Source: a bacterium (lineage in GTDB: Bacteria; UBP6; UBA1177). From it: a stretch of DNA of 64,000 nucleotides. Positions 45,258 to 53,028 of the stretch are shown here, piece by piece; within the stretch, counting starts at the first letter, position 1; each line of letters opens with the position of its first letter. The position numbers and the translations under genes are program-made. The stretch is taken from NCBI GenBank assembly GCA_017963125.1, contig JAGCUA010000009.1:1-64000 (forward strand), read 5' to 3'. The notes below the pieces were generated by a model that was given only the letters and a program-made list of their open reading frames with translations, ran no database searches and had not been told where the DNA came from.

Positions 45258-46086
45258 ATTTAGAGACAACGGTACGATCGTAAAATATGTACTCATTCTC
45301 GTTCTGCTGCTTACGGTCGCTTTCGTGAGCGGAGTAGTTATAGGTAAAAAAGGCAGAACGAGTTTGAGCGAAGAAGAGGTAGAAGAAAGGATCAAGAGTT
45401 ACGGTGTAGTTGTCGATGAATGGAAAGAAAAATATCAGAAACTAAGAGAGGATGCGCTTGAAAGAGGGCTTGTCGATGACAAATATGTCTTGAAACCCGG
45501 TGTGGTCTGCAAAGATGCAGAGGCGTTTCGTGAAACTTCACAGGAAAAGCCCAAACCTTCGGAAAAATCCGCAGAACACGAATCCGTAGAGACATCACCT
45601 TCGACGTCTCCTAAGGAACAAACTGAACCTGCAGAAAAAATTGTTGAAAAAGCGAAACCTGTTGAAAAAACCGTAGAGACTTCATCTGAGACATCTCCGA
45701 AAAAATCCGCAGAACCGAAAAAATCTGAGAAAACAGAAAAACCGGCTGCAAACAAGACGATAGACGAGATCCTGGCTGAGAAAAAGGCGGAACAGAAACC
45801 CGTACAGACGAAACCCGCAGATAAGTCTCATGAAACGTCTCCACAAAAAGGAGATGTGAAAAAATGTCATTTTTCCATTCAGATCGCATCTCTTAACAGC
45901 GAAGAACAGGTCGCTGCGGCTAAAAAACAGTTCAAATCTCTGAAACTGAGAGTGATTAGCAGCGAAAACAACGGCGTGAAATTATATAAAATCAGGACCG
46001 GCTGCTTCGATTCGCGTGAGGCTGCCGATGCCGAGCTCCCGCAAGTCAGGAATTCGGCCAAAGACGCATTCATAGTCTCGGAATAA
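45250..46086 (+). CDS. Single-pass membrane protein with SPOR domain
   Basis: The 278-residue protein has an N-terminal membrane helix (about 14-30), a periplasmic coiled region, a long Pro/Glu/Lys/Thr linker (about 90-200) and a C-terminal SPOR domain (about 200-278; KKCHFSIQIASLNSEEQVAAAKK). SPOR domains bind denuded septal peptidoglycan, so this is probably a division or envelope protein. The linker holds two full (45586-45611 and 45673-45698) and one partial (45826-45843) copies of the ETSP palindrome, all in the same frame. It starts with GTG behind AAGGAGAG. Confidence 0.85.
   Translation: MDKFRDNGTIVKYVLILVLLLTVAFVSGVVIGKKGRTSLSEEEVEERIKSYGVVVDEWKEKYQKLREDALERGLVDDKYVLKPGVVCKDAEAFRETSQEKPKPSEKSAEHESVETSPSTSPKEQTEPAEKIVEKAKPVEKTVETSSETSPKKSAEPKKSEKTEKPAANKTIDEILAEKKAEQKPVQTKPADKSHETSPQKGDVKKCHFSIQIASLNSEEQVAAAKKQFKSLKLRVISSENNGVKLYKIRTGCFDSREAADAELPQVRNSAKDAFIVSE
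45586..45611 (+). repeat. ETSP palindrome inside the SPOR gene, copy A
   Basis: GTAGAGACATCACC then TTCGACGTCTCC, read as V-E-T-S-P-S-T-S-P in the SPOR protein linker. It is diverged in the middle but in the same frame as the other coding copies. Confidence 0.65.
45673..45698 (+). repeat. ETSP palindrome inside the SPOR gene, copy B
   Basis: GTAGAGACTTCATC then TGAGACATCTCC, read as V-E-T-S-S-E-T-S-P. A further half copy (TCTCATGAAACGTCTCC) lies at 45826-45842. Confidence 0.65.
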
Positions 46087-46107
46087 TAATTTTTTAAGGA
46101 GGAATCC

Positions 46108-46614
46108 ATGGCAATCATCAAAGGAAAGGTTTTTGTTTACGGACACGATGTGAACACAGATGTCATTTTTCCCGGGAAATACACATACACTGTGACTGAT
46201 CCGAAAGAGATCGCGTCTCATGCTCTTGAAGATGAAGATCCCGATTTCATTAAAGAAGTCAAACCGGGAGACATTATTGTGGCCGGCAAGAATTTCGGCT
46301 GCGGCTCATCGCGCGAACAGGCTGCATTCTGCTTCAAATACCTTGGAATGGGTGCTGTAATCGCCGAATCATACAGCAGGATCTACTTCAGAAACTGCAT
46401 CAACGCAGGACTTCCCGCACTTGAGATCAAAAATCTTCTCGGCAAAGTCAAAAGAGGAGACACTCTTGAGATCAACACCGAAACGGGCACGGTTTTCCTT
46501 CCCGACGGCTCTACCGTCACTTTCCCGCCGCTTCCTCCCGAAGTAGACGAGATCATGCAGAAGGGCGGTCTCGACGAATACATCAAAGCAAAACTCGCTG
46601 CGAAAAATCAATAA
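46108..46614 (+). CDS. leuD: 3-isopropylmalate dehydratase / homoaconitase-type small subunit
   Basis: The 168-residue protein is the small subunit that completes the active site of the leuC-like enzyme. It has the family motifs [15 protein letters not shown] at the start, [13 protein letters not shown] (substrate-binding loop) and [18 protein letters not shown], and its length fits the archaeal-type LeuD. AAGGAGG precedes the ATG. The separation from leuC by a glycosyltransferase and a SPOR gene is odd, but all are on one strand with little space between them, so they could share a transcript. Confidence 0.88.
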   Translation: MAIIKGKVFVYGHDVNTDVIFPGKYTYTVTDPKEIASHALEDEDPDFIKEVKPGDIIVAGKNFGCGSSREQAAFCFKYLGMGAVIAESYSRIYFRNCINAGLPALEIKNLLGKVKRGDTLEINTETGTVFLPDGSTVTFPPLPPEVDEIMQKGGLDEYIKAKLAAKNQ

Positions 46615-46664
46615 TAAAATCAGAAAAAGCTGCCGCTGAATAACGGTCGCGCTCTCGAAATATC

Positions 46665-46720
46665 GTCATGTTGAACGAATGTGAAACATCTCTGAGATTC
46701 TTCGCTATGCTCAGAATGAC
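46665..46720 (-). repeat. Dispersed element A, copy 4 (inverted)
   Basis: It lies in opposite orientation to the other copies, from GTCATGTTGAAC to TCAGAATGAC. It lies in the gap between leuD and the AgmX/PglI-like gene. Confidence 0.85.
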
Positions 46721-46733
46721 GGCGAAAAATGCG

Positions 46734-46800
46734 GCGGCCGATCACCGCAAACAGGCGGCCGATCACCGCAAACAGGCGGCCGATCACCGCAAACAGGCGG
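46734..46800. repeat. Tandem repeat, 21-base unit, three copies plus a fragment
   Basis: The unit GCGGCCGATCACCGCAAACA(G) is present identically at 46734-46754, 46755-46775 and 46776-46796, with a short fourth start. Identical units point to recent expansion by slippage or unequal crossing. It does not encode anything believable on either strand. Confidence 0.85.
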
Positions 46801-46811
46801 CGAAACAAGGT

Positions 46812-46836
46812 GAGACGTTTCAGGAAACGTCTCTAC
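46812..46836 (-). repeat. ETSP palindrome, intergenic copy 2
   Basis: GAGACGTTTCAGG then AAACGTCTCTAC; on the minus strand it is one base different from the copy inside the LysM gene (60601-60625). Its end supplies the TAG stop of the AgmX/PglI-like gene (46835-46833). Confidence 0.8.
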
Positions 46837-47657
46837 AAGCTCAGGGATTTTCTCGGTTTTTCAGGTCTGGGATTGTCTGAAGTCGCCGTATAATCGAAGT
46901 TTACTTCGACTTCATCGTCGCTGTCTCCTTTCGGGAAGATGGTGTCTTCAAGTTTTTCGACAGTGCAGTTTATCACGTATTTGTCGGTGAAAGTGTTGTT
47001 TCTGAGTTTGATGTCGTAGACTTCACCGTCAGGGTCGATTGTGAATTTCAATGTGAATTTTCCCTGCAGTTTTGGGTTTTTTGCTCTCCGCGCATCAAAG
47101 CAGTCCTTGAATTTTTTCATTTTTGCGAGAGAGGTTATCATCTGCGAGCGCAGGTCGTTCATCTTTCTGTGTTTTTCCTGCTGTTTGTGTTTCTCTTTTG
47201 CGATCTTGTAGGAGAGAGTGTATTTTGTATTGCGCGGATTCCCCGGTCTGACGCCGATAAGCTCCATCTCTTTTTTGATGCACTTGGCGATCTTCATTGC
47301 GTTTTTTGATTTCATTTTTGCAATTTCTATCATCTCGAAGAAGCCGTCGGCATCAACTTCGATATCGAAATCTATGTTGATATTCTCAGCCTCGCCGATC
47401 TTTACGGTATCCTGATAGCATATGATGAAATCCTCATCAAGCAGCTTCATTTTGCGTGCGACTTCCTTGTCCTTTGAATATCCAAAGATTTTGAGCGTTT
47501 CGCCGCCTTCCATTTCGGCATAGCCTATTTCGGAGCTGTCTCCTTTTTTTTCAGGTTTTTTTGAAGAGTTTTTCCCTGACGAGCAGGAAGACAAGGAACT
47601 GAAGCAAACAAGTAAAAAAATAATAAATAAATGTCTTAAATGTCTTAAATGTCTCAA
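46833..47657 (-). CDS. Lipoprotein with an AgmX/PglI-like C-terminal domain
   Basis: The 274-residue lipoprotein has a signal peptide ending FSSLSSC (about Cys 25). It starts with TTG at 47657 behind AGAGG. The C-terminal region (about 180-260; FKDCFDARRAKNPKLQGKFTLKFTIDPDGEVYDIKLRNNTF ... CTVEKLEDTIFP) matches the AgmX/PglI-type C-terminal domain known from gliding myxobacteria, a TonB-like fold. The N-terminus reads R-H-L three times because a 9-base repeat lies at the start. The stop falls within an ETSP palindrome, so the original C-terminus may be altered. It is the last gene of a run with HAD and a second lipoprotein. Confidence 0.75.
   Translation of the reverse strand: MRHLRHLRHLFIIFLLVCFSSLSSCSSGKNSSKKPEKKGDSSEIGYAEMEGGETLKIFGYSKDKEVARKMKLLDEDFIICYQDTVKIGEAENINIDFDIEVDADGFFEMIEIAKMKSKNAMKIAKCIKKEMELIGVRPGNPRNTKYTLSYKIAKEKHKQQEKHRKMNDLRSQMITSLAKMKKFKDCFDARRAKNPKLQGKFTLKFTIDPDGEVYDIKLRNNTFTDKYVINCTVEKLEDTIFPKGDSDDEVEVNFDYTATSDNPRPEKPRKSLSL
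47629..47655. repeat. 9-base tandem repeat at the start of the AgmX/PglI-like gene
   Basis: AAATGTCTT, AAATGTCTT, AAATGTCTC. On the minus strand it encodes the R-H-L-R-H-L-R-H-L N-terminus in front of the signal peptide hydrophobic core. Slippage here would change the n-region length of the signal peptide by three residues. Confidence 0.8.
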
Positions 47658-47658
47658 A

Positions 47659-48300
47659 TCAGCCTCTTACGATTTTTATAAGTTCACTTATTGAATTGAA
47701 AACCGGAGCACCGGTATTTCTCAGAATTTCTGCAGTGTTGTGTCCGCGCGAAACAAGAGCAGCGTCGCATCCGATCGTTTTCGCCGTTTCGTAGTCATGG
47801 CATGTGTCTCCGACGAAAAGGATCTCTTTTTCGGAATATCCCGATTTTTCAAGGATTTTTTGACAGAGATGTGTTTTTCCTTCTGCGTAGTGGTTCTCAA
47901 TTCCTTCTATGAAGCGGAAGTATTGCGGTATTCTCAGCATTCCGACGTGTCTGTTGAGCATTTCGTGCTCCATCGCCGAAAATATTCCCGTTTCTATGCC
48001 GGCCCGTTTGAGTTCTTCAAGCGACGGAACGACATCAGGGAAAAGTTTGACCTTTTCTATGTCAGAAATGTAGTGTTTGCCGAATTCTGCGGCGATCTCA
48101 TCCCATTCCTTCAGGTCAAGTCCCAGCTCCTTATAAAAAATTGAAACCGGAAAACAGAAGTTTTCCCTGTAATATTCGATCGTTATCGGTTTGAGCCCAC
48201 GCTTTTCCAAAACACCGTTTATTGCGTTCAGATTGAGCCATACATCATCGATCAGAGTGCCGTTCCAATCGAAAATTATCATTTTTTTGGAGTTGGCCAT
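47659..48300 (-). CDS. HAD-family hydrolase (phosphoglycolate phosphatase-like)
   Basis: The 213-residue cytoplasmic phosphatase has the HAD motif I FDWNGTLIDD (Asp 11, Asn in place of the second Asp), motif II in IFSAMEHE, motif III Lys and motif IV EILFVGDTCHDYETAKTIGCD. The 100-residue cap type resembles phosphoglycolate phosphatases. Substitution of the second motif-I Asp by Asn is seen in some members and may change the reaction. The gene lies 3 bases after a lipoprotein gene and 1 base before the AgmX-like gene, so the three form an operon. The substrate is unknown. Confidence 0.82.
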   Translation of the reverse strand: MANSKKMIIFDWNGTLIDDVWLNLNAINGVLEKRGLKPITIEYYRENFCFPVSIFYKELGLDLKEWDEIAAEFGKHYISDIEKVKLFPDVVPSLEELKRAGIETGIFSAMEHEMLNRHVGMLRIPQYFRFIEGIENHYAEGKTHLCQKILEKSGYSEKEILFVGDTCHDYETAKTIGCDAALVSRGHNTAEILRNTGAPVFNSISELIKIVRG

Positions 48301-48303
48301 TTT

Positions 48304-48891
48304 CTACTCCACGGCGTAGCTTACAAGTTCTGTCGTCGTCTGCGGGATCATCTTGTTTTCACGGACATCTTCGAGGACTGTAACGATCTTTACGATGCCG
48401 ACTTTAAGCGCGAAGTAGTGGTATGAGTGAAGCACTTTTTTGCCTGGAAGCTCAACATAAGTGTGTACCTTGATCGTGCCTTCAAATGTCCCGGCGGGAA
48501 CAGTTACCGTTTCATCGACACCTTCAGTCTTTCTTATTTCACGTGTATTCCGCTTGATTATTGTGATCCATGATTCTCTCTGGAGCGGGAACATCAGGAT
48601 ATATCTTTCTGCATCACGTATTCCGTGCCTGTCGGCTTTGAGTCTGCCACCTTTGTTGTCAAGGAACCAGTCTCCGTCGGTCCCGACGATGCTGATCTCG
48701 GTTTCACCTGACTGACCGAAGTAGTTTACTTTATATTTCCAGCTGTTGCCTACTGCGAGCGGAAGATAGCGCATAGCCGATTCTTTGTAGTCCGAAAGAT
48801 TGTATTTTTCATCTTTCTTTTTGTCGGCACTACCGCATGAAACCGCGAAAATTGCAATGAAAACCATAAAAACTAAAAGTGCTTTTTTCAT
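48304..48891 (-). CDS. Lipoprotein with a conserved beta-rich domain
   Basis: The 195-residue protein has a signal peptide ending IFAVSC (Cys 19) and a domain of alternating strands. The line YLPLAVGNSWKYKV near residue 40 and TVPAGTFEGTIKVHTY near 130 belong to a known but uncharacterised lipoprotein pattern (PLxxGNxWxY ... VPAGTF). I chose the ATG at 48891 behind GAGGA; a longer frame upstream (to 49035) adds a basic stretch without a signal peptide. It is the first gene of the lipoprotein-HAD-AgmX run. Confidence 0.7.
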   Translation of the reverse strand: MKKALLVFMVFIAIFAVSCGSADKKKDEKYNLSDYKESAMRYLPLAVGNSWKYKVNYFGQSGETEISIVGTDGDWFLDNKGGRLKADRHGIRDAERYILMFPLQRESWITIIKRNTREIRKTEGVDETVTVPAGTFEGTIKVHTYVELPGKKVLHSYHYFALKVGIVKIVTVLEDVRENKMIPQTTTELVSYAVE

Positions 48892-49014
48892 AATCGTCCT
48901 CATTTTTTTAACACCCCAAAAATGCCGCGGAATTATAATGATTTTTCCAAAAAGAGCAAAAGAAACGCGATTTTTTAAAATAAGGCGGAAAAATAGGGAG
49001 CTGAAACTCTTTAT

Positions 49015-49042
49015 TTGACTTAAAAACTGCCGCAAATAAACT
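49015..49042 (+). promoter_or_regulatory. Promoter of the M29 aminopeptidase gene
   Basis: TTGACT (49015-49020), 16 bases, then TAAACT (49037-49042), 39 bases before the ATG. The leader GCGTTTTTTTGTTTTTATTT follows and TTAACTTTGGAGG precedes the start. Confidence 0.6.
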
Positions 49043-49081
49043 TTTGCGTTTTTTTGTTTTTATTTAACTTTGGAGGGAAAA

Positions 49082-50203
49082 ATGAAAGATCCGAGAATCG
49101 CAAAGGTTGCGAAAAACCTTATCCGTTACAGTACGCATGTCCAGCCGGGCGAAAATGTCCTTATCGAGCTTAGAGACCACTGGCCGCTTCCTCTTGTTCA
49201 CGCTCTGATTGAAGAAGTCAAGGCTGTCGGCGGCAGAGCTTTCGTAAACTACACTGACTATCAGCTTCAGAGAAAGCTCCTTCTCAACGCAGATGACGAA
49301 TGGTTTGACGCGATGTGCGAAGTCGACCTTCTCCGCATGAAGAAGATGCAGGCTTACATTTCGATCAACGGCAGAAACAACAGCTACGAGCTTTCGGACG
49401 TTCCGGCTGATATCCAGAAGAAAAACGGCGAAAAATACCTTATCCCGGTTCATTTCAAACAGAGAGTAAACCACACGAAGTGGTGCATCCTCGCATACCC
49501 GAACCCGTCTTATGCACAGGCTTCGTCAATGAGTACGGAAGCTTTTGAAGATTTCTATTTCGATGTCTGCTCGCTTGACTACGCGAAAATGGACAAGGCG
49601 ATGGATCCTTTGAAGGAACTTATGGATAAAACCGACAAAGTCCGCCTGCTCGGTCCGGGAAGAACAGATCTCACTTTCTCTATCAAAGGGCTTCCGGGCA
49701 TCAAATGCTCCGGTCAGTGCAACATTCCGGACGGCGAAGTTTACTCCGCACCGGTCAAAGATTCAGTAAACGGCGTGATCGAATACAACACCCCGACAGT
49801 TTACCAGGGATCGAAGTTCGACAAAGTCATCCTCACTTTCGAAAAGGGCAAAATCGTCAAGATCGAAGGCAGCGATGTCGAGAAACTTGAGAAGATCTTC
49901 AACACCGACGAAGGTGCAAGGTATGTCGGCGAATTCGCGATCGGCGTAAACCCGTATGTCACGAAACCGATGGTCGATATCCTTTTCGACGAAAAGATCT
50001 GCGGATCGATCCACTTCACTCCGGGCGAATGCTACGAGGACTGCGACAACGGCAACGAGTCTGCGATCCACTGGGATCTCGTCATGATCCAGACTCCGGA
50101 ATACGGCGGCGGCGAAATCTATTTCGACGACGTTCTCATCAGAAAGGACGGCCGCTTTGTTCTGCCAGAACTTAAGGCTTTGAATCCGGAAAATCTTAAG
50201 TAA
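49082..50203 (+). CDS. Thermophilic-type metalloaminopeptidase, M29 family
   Basis: The 373-residue cytoplasmic aminopeptidase resembles AmpS/PepS (M29). Typical segments are the N-terminal KVAKNLIRYSTHVQPGENVLIE, the middle TDLTFSIKGLPGIKCSGQCNIPDGEVYSAPVKDSVNG with metal-ligand Glu, and the C-terminal GEFAIGVNPYVTKPM, GSIHFTPGECYEDC and AIHWDLVM. M29 enzymes use Glu/His/Asp and two divalent metals to remove N-terminal residues. GGAGG lies just before the ATG, and it is transcribed from a good promoter at 49015. A CGTNACGN array lies 26 bases after the stop. Confidence 0.9.
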   Translation: MKDPRIAKVAKNLIRYSTHVQPGENVLIELRDHWPLPLVHALIEEVKAVGGRAFVNYTDYQLQRKLLLNADDEWFDAMCEVDLLRMKKMQAYISINGRNNSYELSDVPADIQKKNGEKYLIPVHFKQRVNHTKWCILAYPNPSYAQASSMSTEAFEDFYFDVCSLDYAKMDKAMDPLKELMDKTDKVRLLGPGRTDLTFSIKGLPGIKCSGQCNIPDGEVYSAPVKDSVNGVIEYNTPTVYQGSKFDKVILTFEKGKIVKIEGSDVEKLEKIFNTDEGARYVGEFAIGVNPYVTKPMVDILFDEKICGSIHFTPGECYEDCDNGNESAIHWDLVMIQTPEYGGGEIYFDDVLIRKDGRFVLPELKALNPENLK

Positions 50204-50228
50204 TCGTTATTATTAAGCGCACCATCGC

Positions 50229-50260
50229 CGTCACGGCGTCACGACGTAACGTCGTCACGA
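50229..50260. repeat. CGTNACGN octamer array 2
   Basis: The octamers CGTCACGG, CGTCACGA, CGTAACGT and CGTCACGA run in tandem 26 bases after the M29 stop. The central ACGACGT-A-ACGTCGT is a near-perfect palindrome. Confidence 0.85.
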
Positions 50261-50281
50261 TGACATGGCGCGCGAAAAAAA

Positions 50282-50310
50282 TTGATAAAATTTAGTCTTT
50301 TGTTTATAAC
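50282..50310 (+). promoter_or_regulatory. Promoter of the ankyrin lipoprotein gene
   Basis: TTGATA (50282-50287), 17 bases, then TATAAC (50305-50310), 41 bases before the ATG. The T-rich leader GTTTTTTGTTTTTACTTAAT follows, then TTGGAG. Confidence 0.55.
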
Positions 50311-50351
50311 GCTTTGGTTTTTTGTTTTTACTTAATTTTTTGGAGTCAAAA

Positions 50352-51962
50352 ATGAAGAAATTTTTCGTGCTTATGATTTGCCTGCTTTCCATGATCGCAT
50401 GCGGAAACGGCAAAGATCCGATGATGCAGAAAATGGAAGAGGCTGCTGAAAGAAACAAAGCCTACAAAGAGGCTGAAGAGGCAAAGAAGAAAGAAAAACC
50501 GAAATTCGTAGACGATGAGATCAAAGAAGAGCTTCCGGCTGTCGTAGACGCTGCTGCAAAAGGCAATCTGGCTGCAGTAAAAGCTGAGATCAGCAAGGGA
50601 ACGCTCGTTGATACCAAGGACGGCCGCGGCAGAACCCCGCTTTATATGGCTGCTTCCGAAGGAAAGAAAGATGTCGTTGATTACCTTATCGAAGAAGGTG
50701 CCAACGTCAACACGAAGCGTGACGACGGCGACACACCGCTCATGGCTGCCGCAAGAAGAGGCGACAAAGCTGTCGTTGAAGCACTTATCGATGCAAAGGC
50801 AGACATTGCTCAGGCTGACAACTTCGGCAGAACTCCGCTTATGATGGCTGCTCAGAGCGGTTCGAAAGAACTCGTTGACTATATGCTTGCAAAAGGTGCG
50901 GACCTCAATGCGACTGACAAATATGAGCTTTCGGCTCTTATTTTCGCGATGAAGGCTCACAAAATGGACCTTGCAAAATATCTCCTCGGCAAAGGTGCAA
51001 AAGTCTGGAAACAGAAACCCCTCGTGATCAAGGAAAAACCCCTTGTTCTCAAGATCGAAGGAAAAGTCCAGCCGGGAATGGAAGAAGTTATCGAAAATCT
51101 TGATAAAAAAGACGTTCATCTCCGCCAGAAGACAGAGCTTTTCTACGCTGTCGAAACGGGCGACCTTGATCTTGTCAAACTTCTCGTCCAGAAAGGATCT
51201 CCTGTTCTCGTTGACGATGTCGAACAGAGCAGAGAGACGATAATTTATGAATTCGGCCAGGGCAAGGAAGAAGAACGTGATATGCTTTTCCAGAGAAAAG
51301 TTACGAGAACTTCCTACGACCGTGACCAGAAAAACCTTCTTCACTACGCTGCAGAAGGCGGATATGTAGAAATCATGAAGTTCCTCATCTCCAAAGGCGC
51401 AAGACTTGAAGAGACCGACGGTGAAAACGTCAGAGGTCCGCTCTTCTACGTCGTAGCTCAGGAAATCGACCCGAAAGATCCCGGCAAAGAGGCGAGACTT
51501 GTTGCAACTGCAGACTACATCATCGAAGAGGGCAAAAAGACCTGGACGAAGAGAGTCAGACTTACCAAAAAAGAACTCGACAAGATGAGAGAGAAAGAAA
51601 AATCGAAAAACTGGTGGGAAAAGAACCCGTTCGATACCGAATGGAAAGATGTCACCGCTCCGAAAGTTGATATCGAAGAATACGACTACGAAGGATGGCA
51701 TGTTCTTGCTCTCGCTGCGAAATACGGTCACACCGACATCGTAAAACTTCTCATCAACAAAGGTGCGAACATCAACCACAAAGAGAGAAAAATGGGCAAC
51801 ACAGCGCTTATTTACTCGAGAGTCGGAAAATTCGCGGAAATGGAAAAATTCCTTCTTGAACACTGCGCGAAAGAGGGCATCAACTTCGACCACGAAGAAC
51901 TTGCAAAACAAGGCTGGAAGTGTGTTGACGGCAAGGAAGTCTTCGAAAAACCTGCTGAATAA
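50352..51962 (+). CDS. Ankyrin-repeat lipoprotein
   Basis: The 536-residue lipoprotein has a signal peptide ending LSMIAC (Cys 17). About five or six ankyrin repeats follow (roughly 95-230), for example GRTPLYMAASEGKKDVVDYLIEEGANVNTKRDDGDTPLMAAARRG. Further repeats lie later (about 270-310, 340-375 and 450-500; LLHYAAEGGYVEIMKFLISKGA and LALAAKYGHTDIVKLLINKGANIN). Ankyrins are protein-protein docking units, so this anchors a partner at the membrane or cell surface. TTGGAG precedes the ATG at 50352, with a promoter of its own. Confidence 0.85.
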   Translation: MKKFFVLMICLLSMIACGNGKDPMMQKMEEAAERNKAYKEAEEAKKKEKPKFVDDEIKEELPAVVDAAAKGNLAAVKAEISKGTLVDTKDGRGRTPLYMAASEGKKDVVDYLIEEGANVNTKRDDGDTPLMAAARRGDKAVVEALIDAKADIAQADNFGRTPLMMAAQSGSKELVDYMLAKGADLNATDKYELSALIFAMKAHKMDLAKYLLGKGAKVWKQKPLVIKEKPLVLKIEGKVQPGMEEVIENLDKKDVHLRQKTELFYAVETGDLDLVKLLVQKGSPVLVDDVEQSRETIIYEFGQGKEEERDMLFQRKVTRTSYDRDQKNLLHYAAEGGYVEIMKFLISKGARLEETDGENVRGPLFYVVAQEIDPKDPGKEARLVATADYIIEEGKKTWTKRVRLTKKELDKMREKEKSKNWWEKNPFDTEWKDVTAPKVDIEEYDYEGWHVLALAAKYGHTDIVKLLINKGANINHKERKMGNTALIYSRVGKFAEMEKFLLEHCAKEGINFDHEELAKQGWKCVDGKEVFEKPAE

Positions 51963-52002
51963 TTTTTTCTAATTTTTTTAATCCAAAATCAGAGGTGTTT
52001 TT

Positions 52003-53028
52003 ATGAAAAAAAATATCATGATTCTTTTTGCGCTTTTTTTGATGATTTCGTGCGGCGGAGACGATCCTGAAACGGAAGCTGCTCAGGGCGAGGAAGGTGG
52101 AAAATGCTATCCTAACAGAACCTGCAACGACGGTCTGGAATGTTCGGAAGGTCTGTGTGTCAAAACTGCTGATTCAGGTGATACTCAGGATCCATCCGAT
52201 GCCGATAGTTCCGATTCTGTGTCAGATGACGATACTTCGGACACTTCTGATTCAGGAGACGACAACGATCAGGCTGATTCCGGTGAAAACAAGGATGCTG
52301 AATGCGGCAACGGCGTTGTCGAAAGCGGTGAAATTTGCGAAAAAGGCGAAACAAAACCATGTTCGGAAATTGACAGTTCATATAAGACCGGAGATGTCGA
52401 GTGCAATGACTCATGCGGCGGCTGGATCACAGTCAACTGTATGGCTTCGGAACTTGAGCCGCTTGCGTCTTTTCCGGCAAGAACACATGAACTGACCTAC
52501 CTTTACAACGGTGTTAACGCTTTTAATGAAATGGCAAATCAGGAAGACGAGCTATGGAAGTCAGCTCTTTTCAACGCTTCCATCACTATGAGCGGCGGGA
52601 CTTATTCTATTCCGAATCCGCAGGCAAACGTGCATTGGATTGCCGCTTACTACGATTCCTCGGCGCTTTATTTCTATCAGAATTCCTATCTTTGTGATAA
52701 TTCAATGAACTGTCAGTTTGCGACTCCAAGCGTTATTTTCGGAGCAGCTTTGTCCGAGCTTTCGGCAGGAAAAGAGCTTTCGATAGGTATTTCCGACAAG
52801 CACAAAGTCAATATGCTGATCGAAGATGTCACGGGGGAAGACAATGAAGACTGCGTCATGCTTGTAGGATACGGAAATTTAACCGTTGATTCGGTGAAAA
52901 TTGCTGCCGGAGATTCAGGAAATTTCAAATTCACGACTTCAGAAATCGGCTTGTATCTGCCAGGTGTAACACCTGAAGGAGATATGAGCGGCGAACTTGA
53001 AAATGCGGGGTTCAAAATATGCAAGTAA
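52003..53028 (+). CDS. Lipoprotein with a myxobacterial-type Cys-rich motif
   Basis: The 341-residue lipoprotein has a signal peptide ending FLMISC (Cys 17) and a short C-x4-C motif (GGKCYPNRTCNDGLECSEGLC). An acidic Ser/Asp linker (about 60-105) and CGNGVVESGEICEKGETKPC follow, the latter like the Cys-rich repeats (myxo_disulf_rpt) of myxobacterial proteins. The remaining 200 residues look beta-rich with no recognised domain. AGAGG lies 8 bases before the ATG. It overlaps the next lipoprotein by 10 bases, suggesting that they are made together. Confidence 0.75.
   Translation: MKKNIMILFALFLMISCGGDDPETEAAQGEEGGKCYPNRTCNDGLECSEGLCVKTADSGDTQDPSDADSSDSVSDDDTSDTSDSGDDNDQADSGENKDAECGNGVVESGEICEKGETKPCSEIDSSYKTGDVECNDSCGGWITVNCMASELEPLASFPARTHELTYLYNGVNAFNEMANQEDELWKSALFNASITMSGGTYSIPNPQANVHWIAAYYDSSALYFYQNSYLCDNSMNCQFATPSVIFGAALSELSAGKELSIGISDKHKVNMLIEDVTGEDNEDCVMLVGYGNLTVDSVKIAAGDSGNFKFTTSEIGLYLPGVTPEGDMSGELENAGFKICK

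Noticed and set aside
46620-46808. Minus-strand frame with repeated V-I-G-R-L-F-A
   Set aside because: This is the reverse reading of the same 21-base repeat, not a real membrane protein.
46668-46880. 70-residue plus-strand frame across the 21-base repeats
   Set aside because: Its repeated A-A-D-H-R-K-Q block is simply the translation of the tandem repeat, and the frame has no ribosome site.
50346-51911. 521-residue frame opposite the ankyrin gene
   Set aside because: The ankyrin repeats, lipobox and promoter support the plus strand; the frame is a mirror of a repetitive gene.
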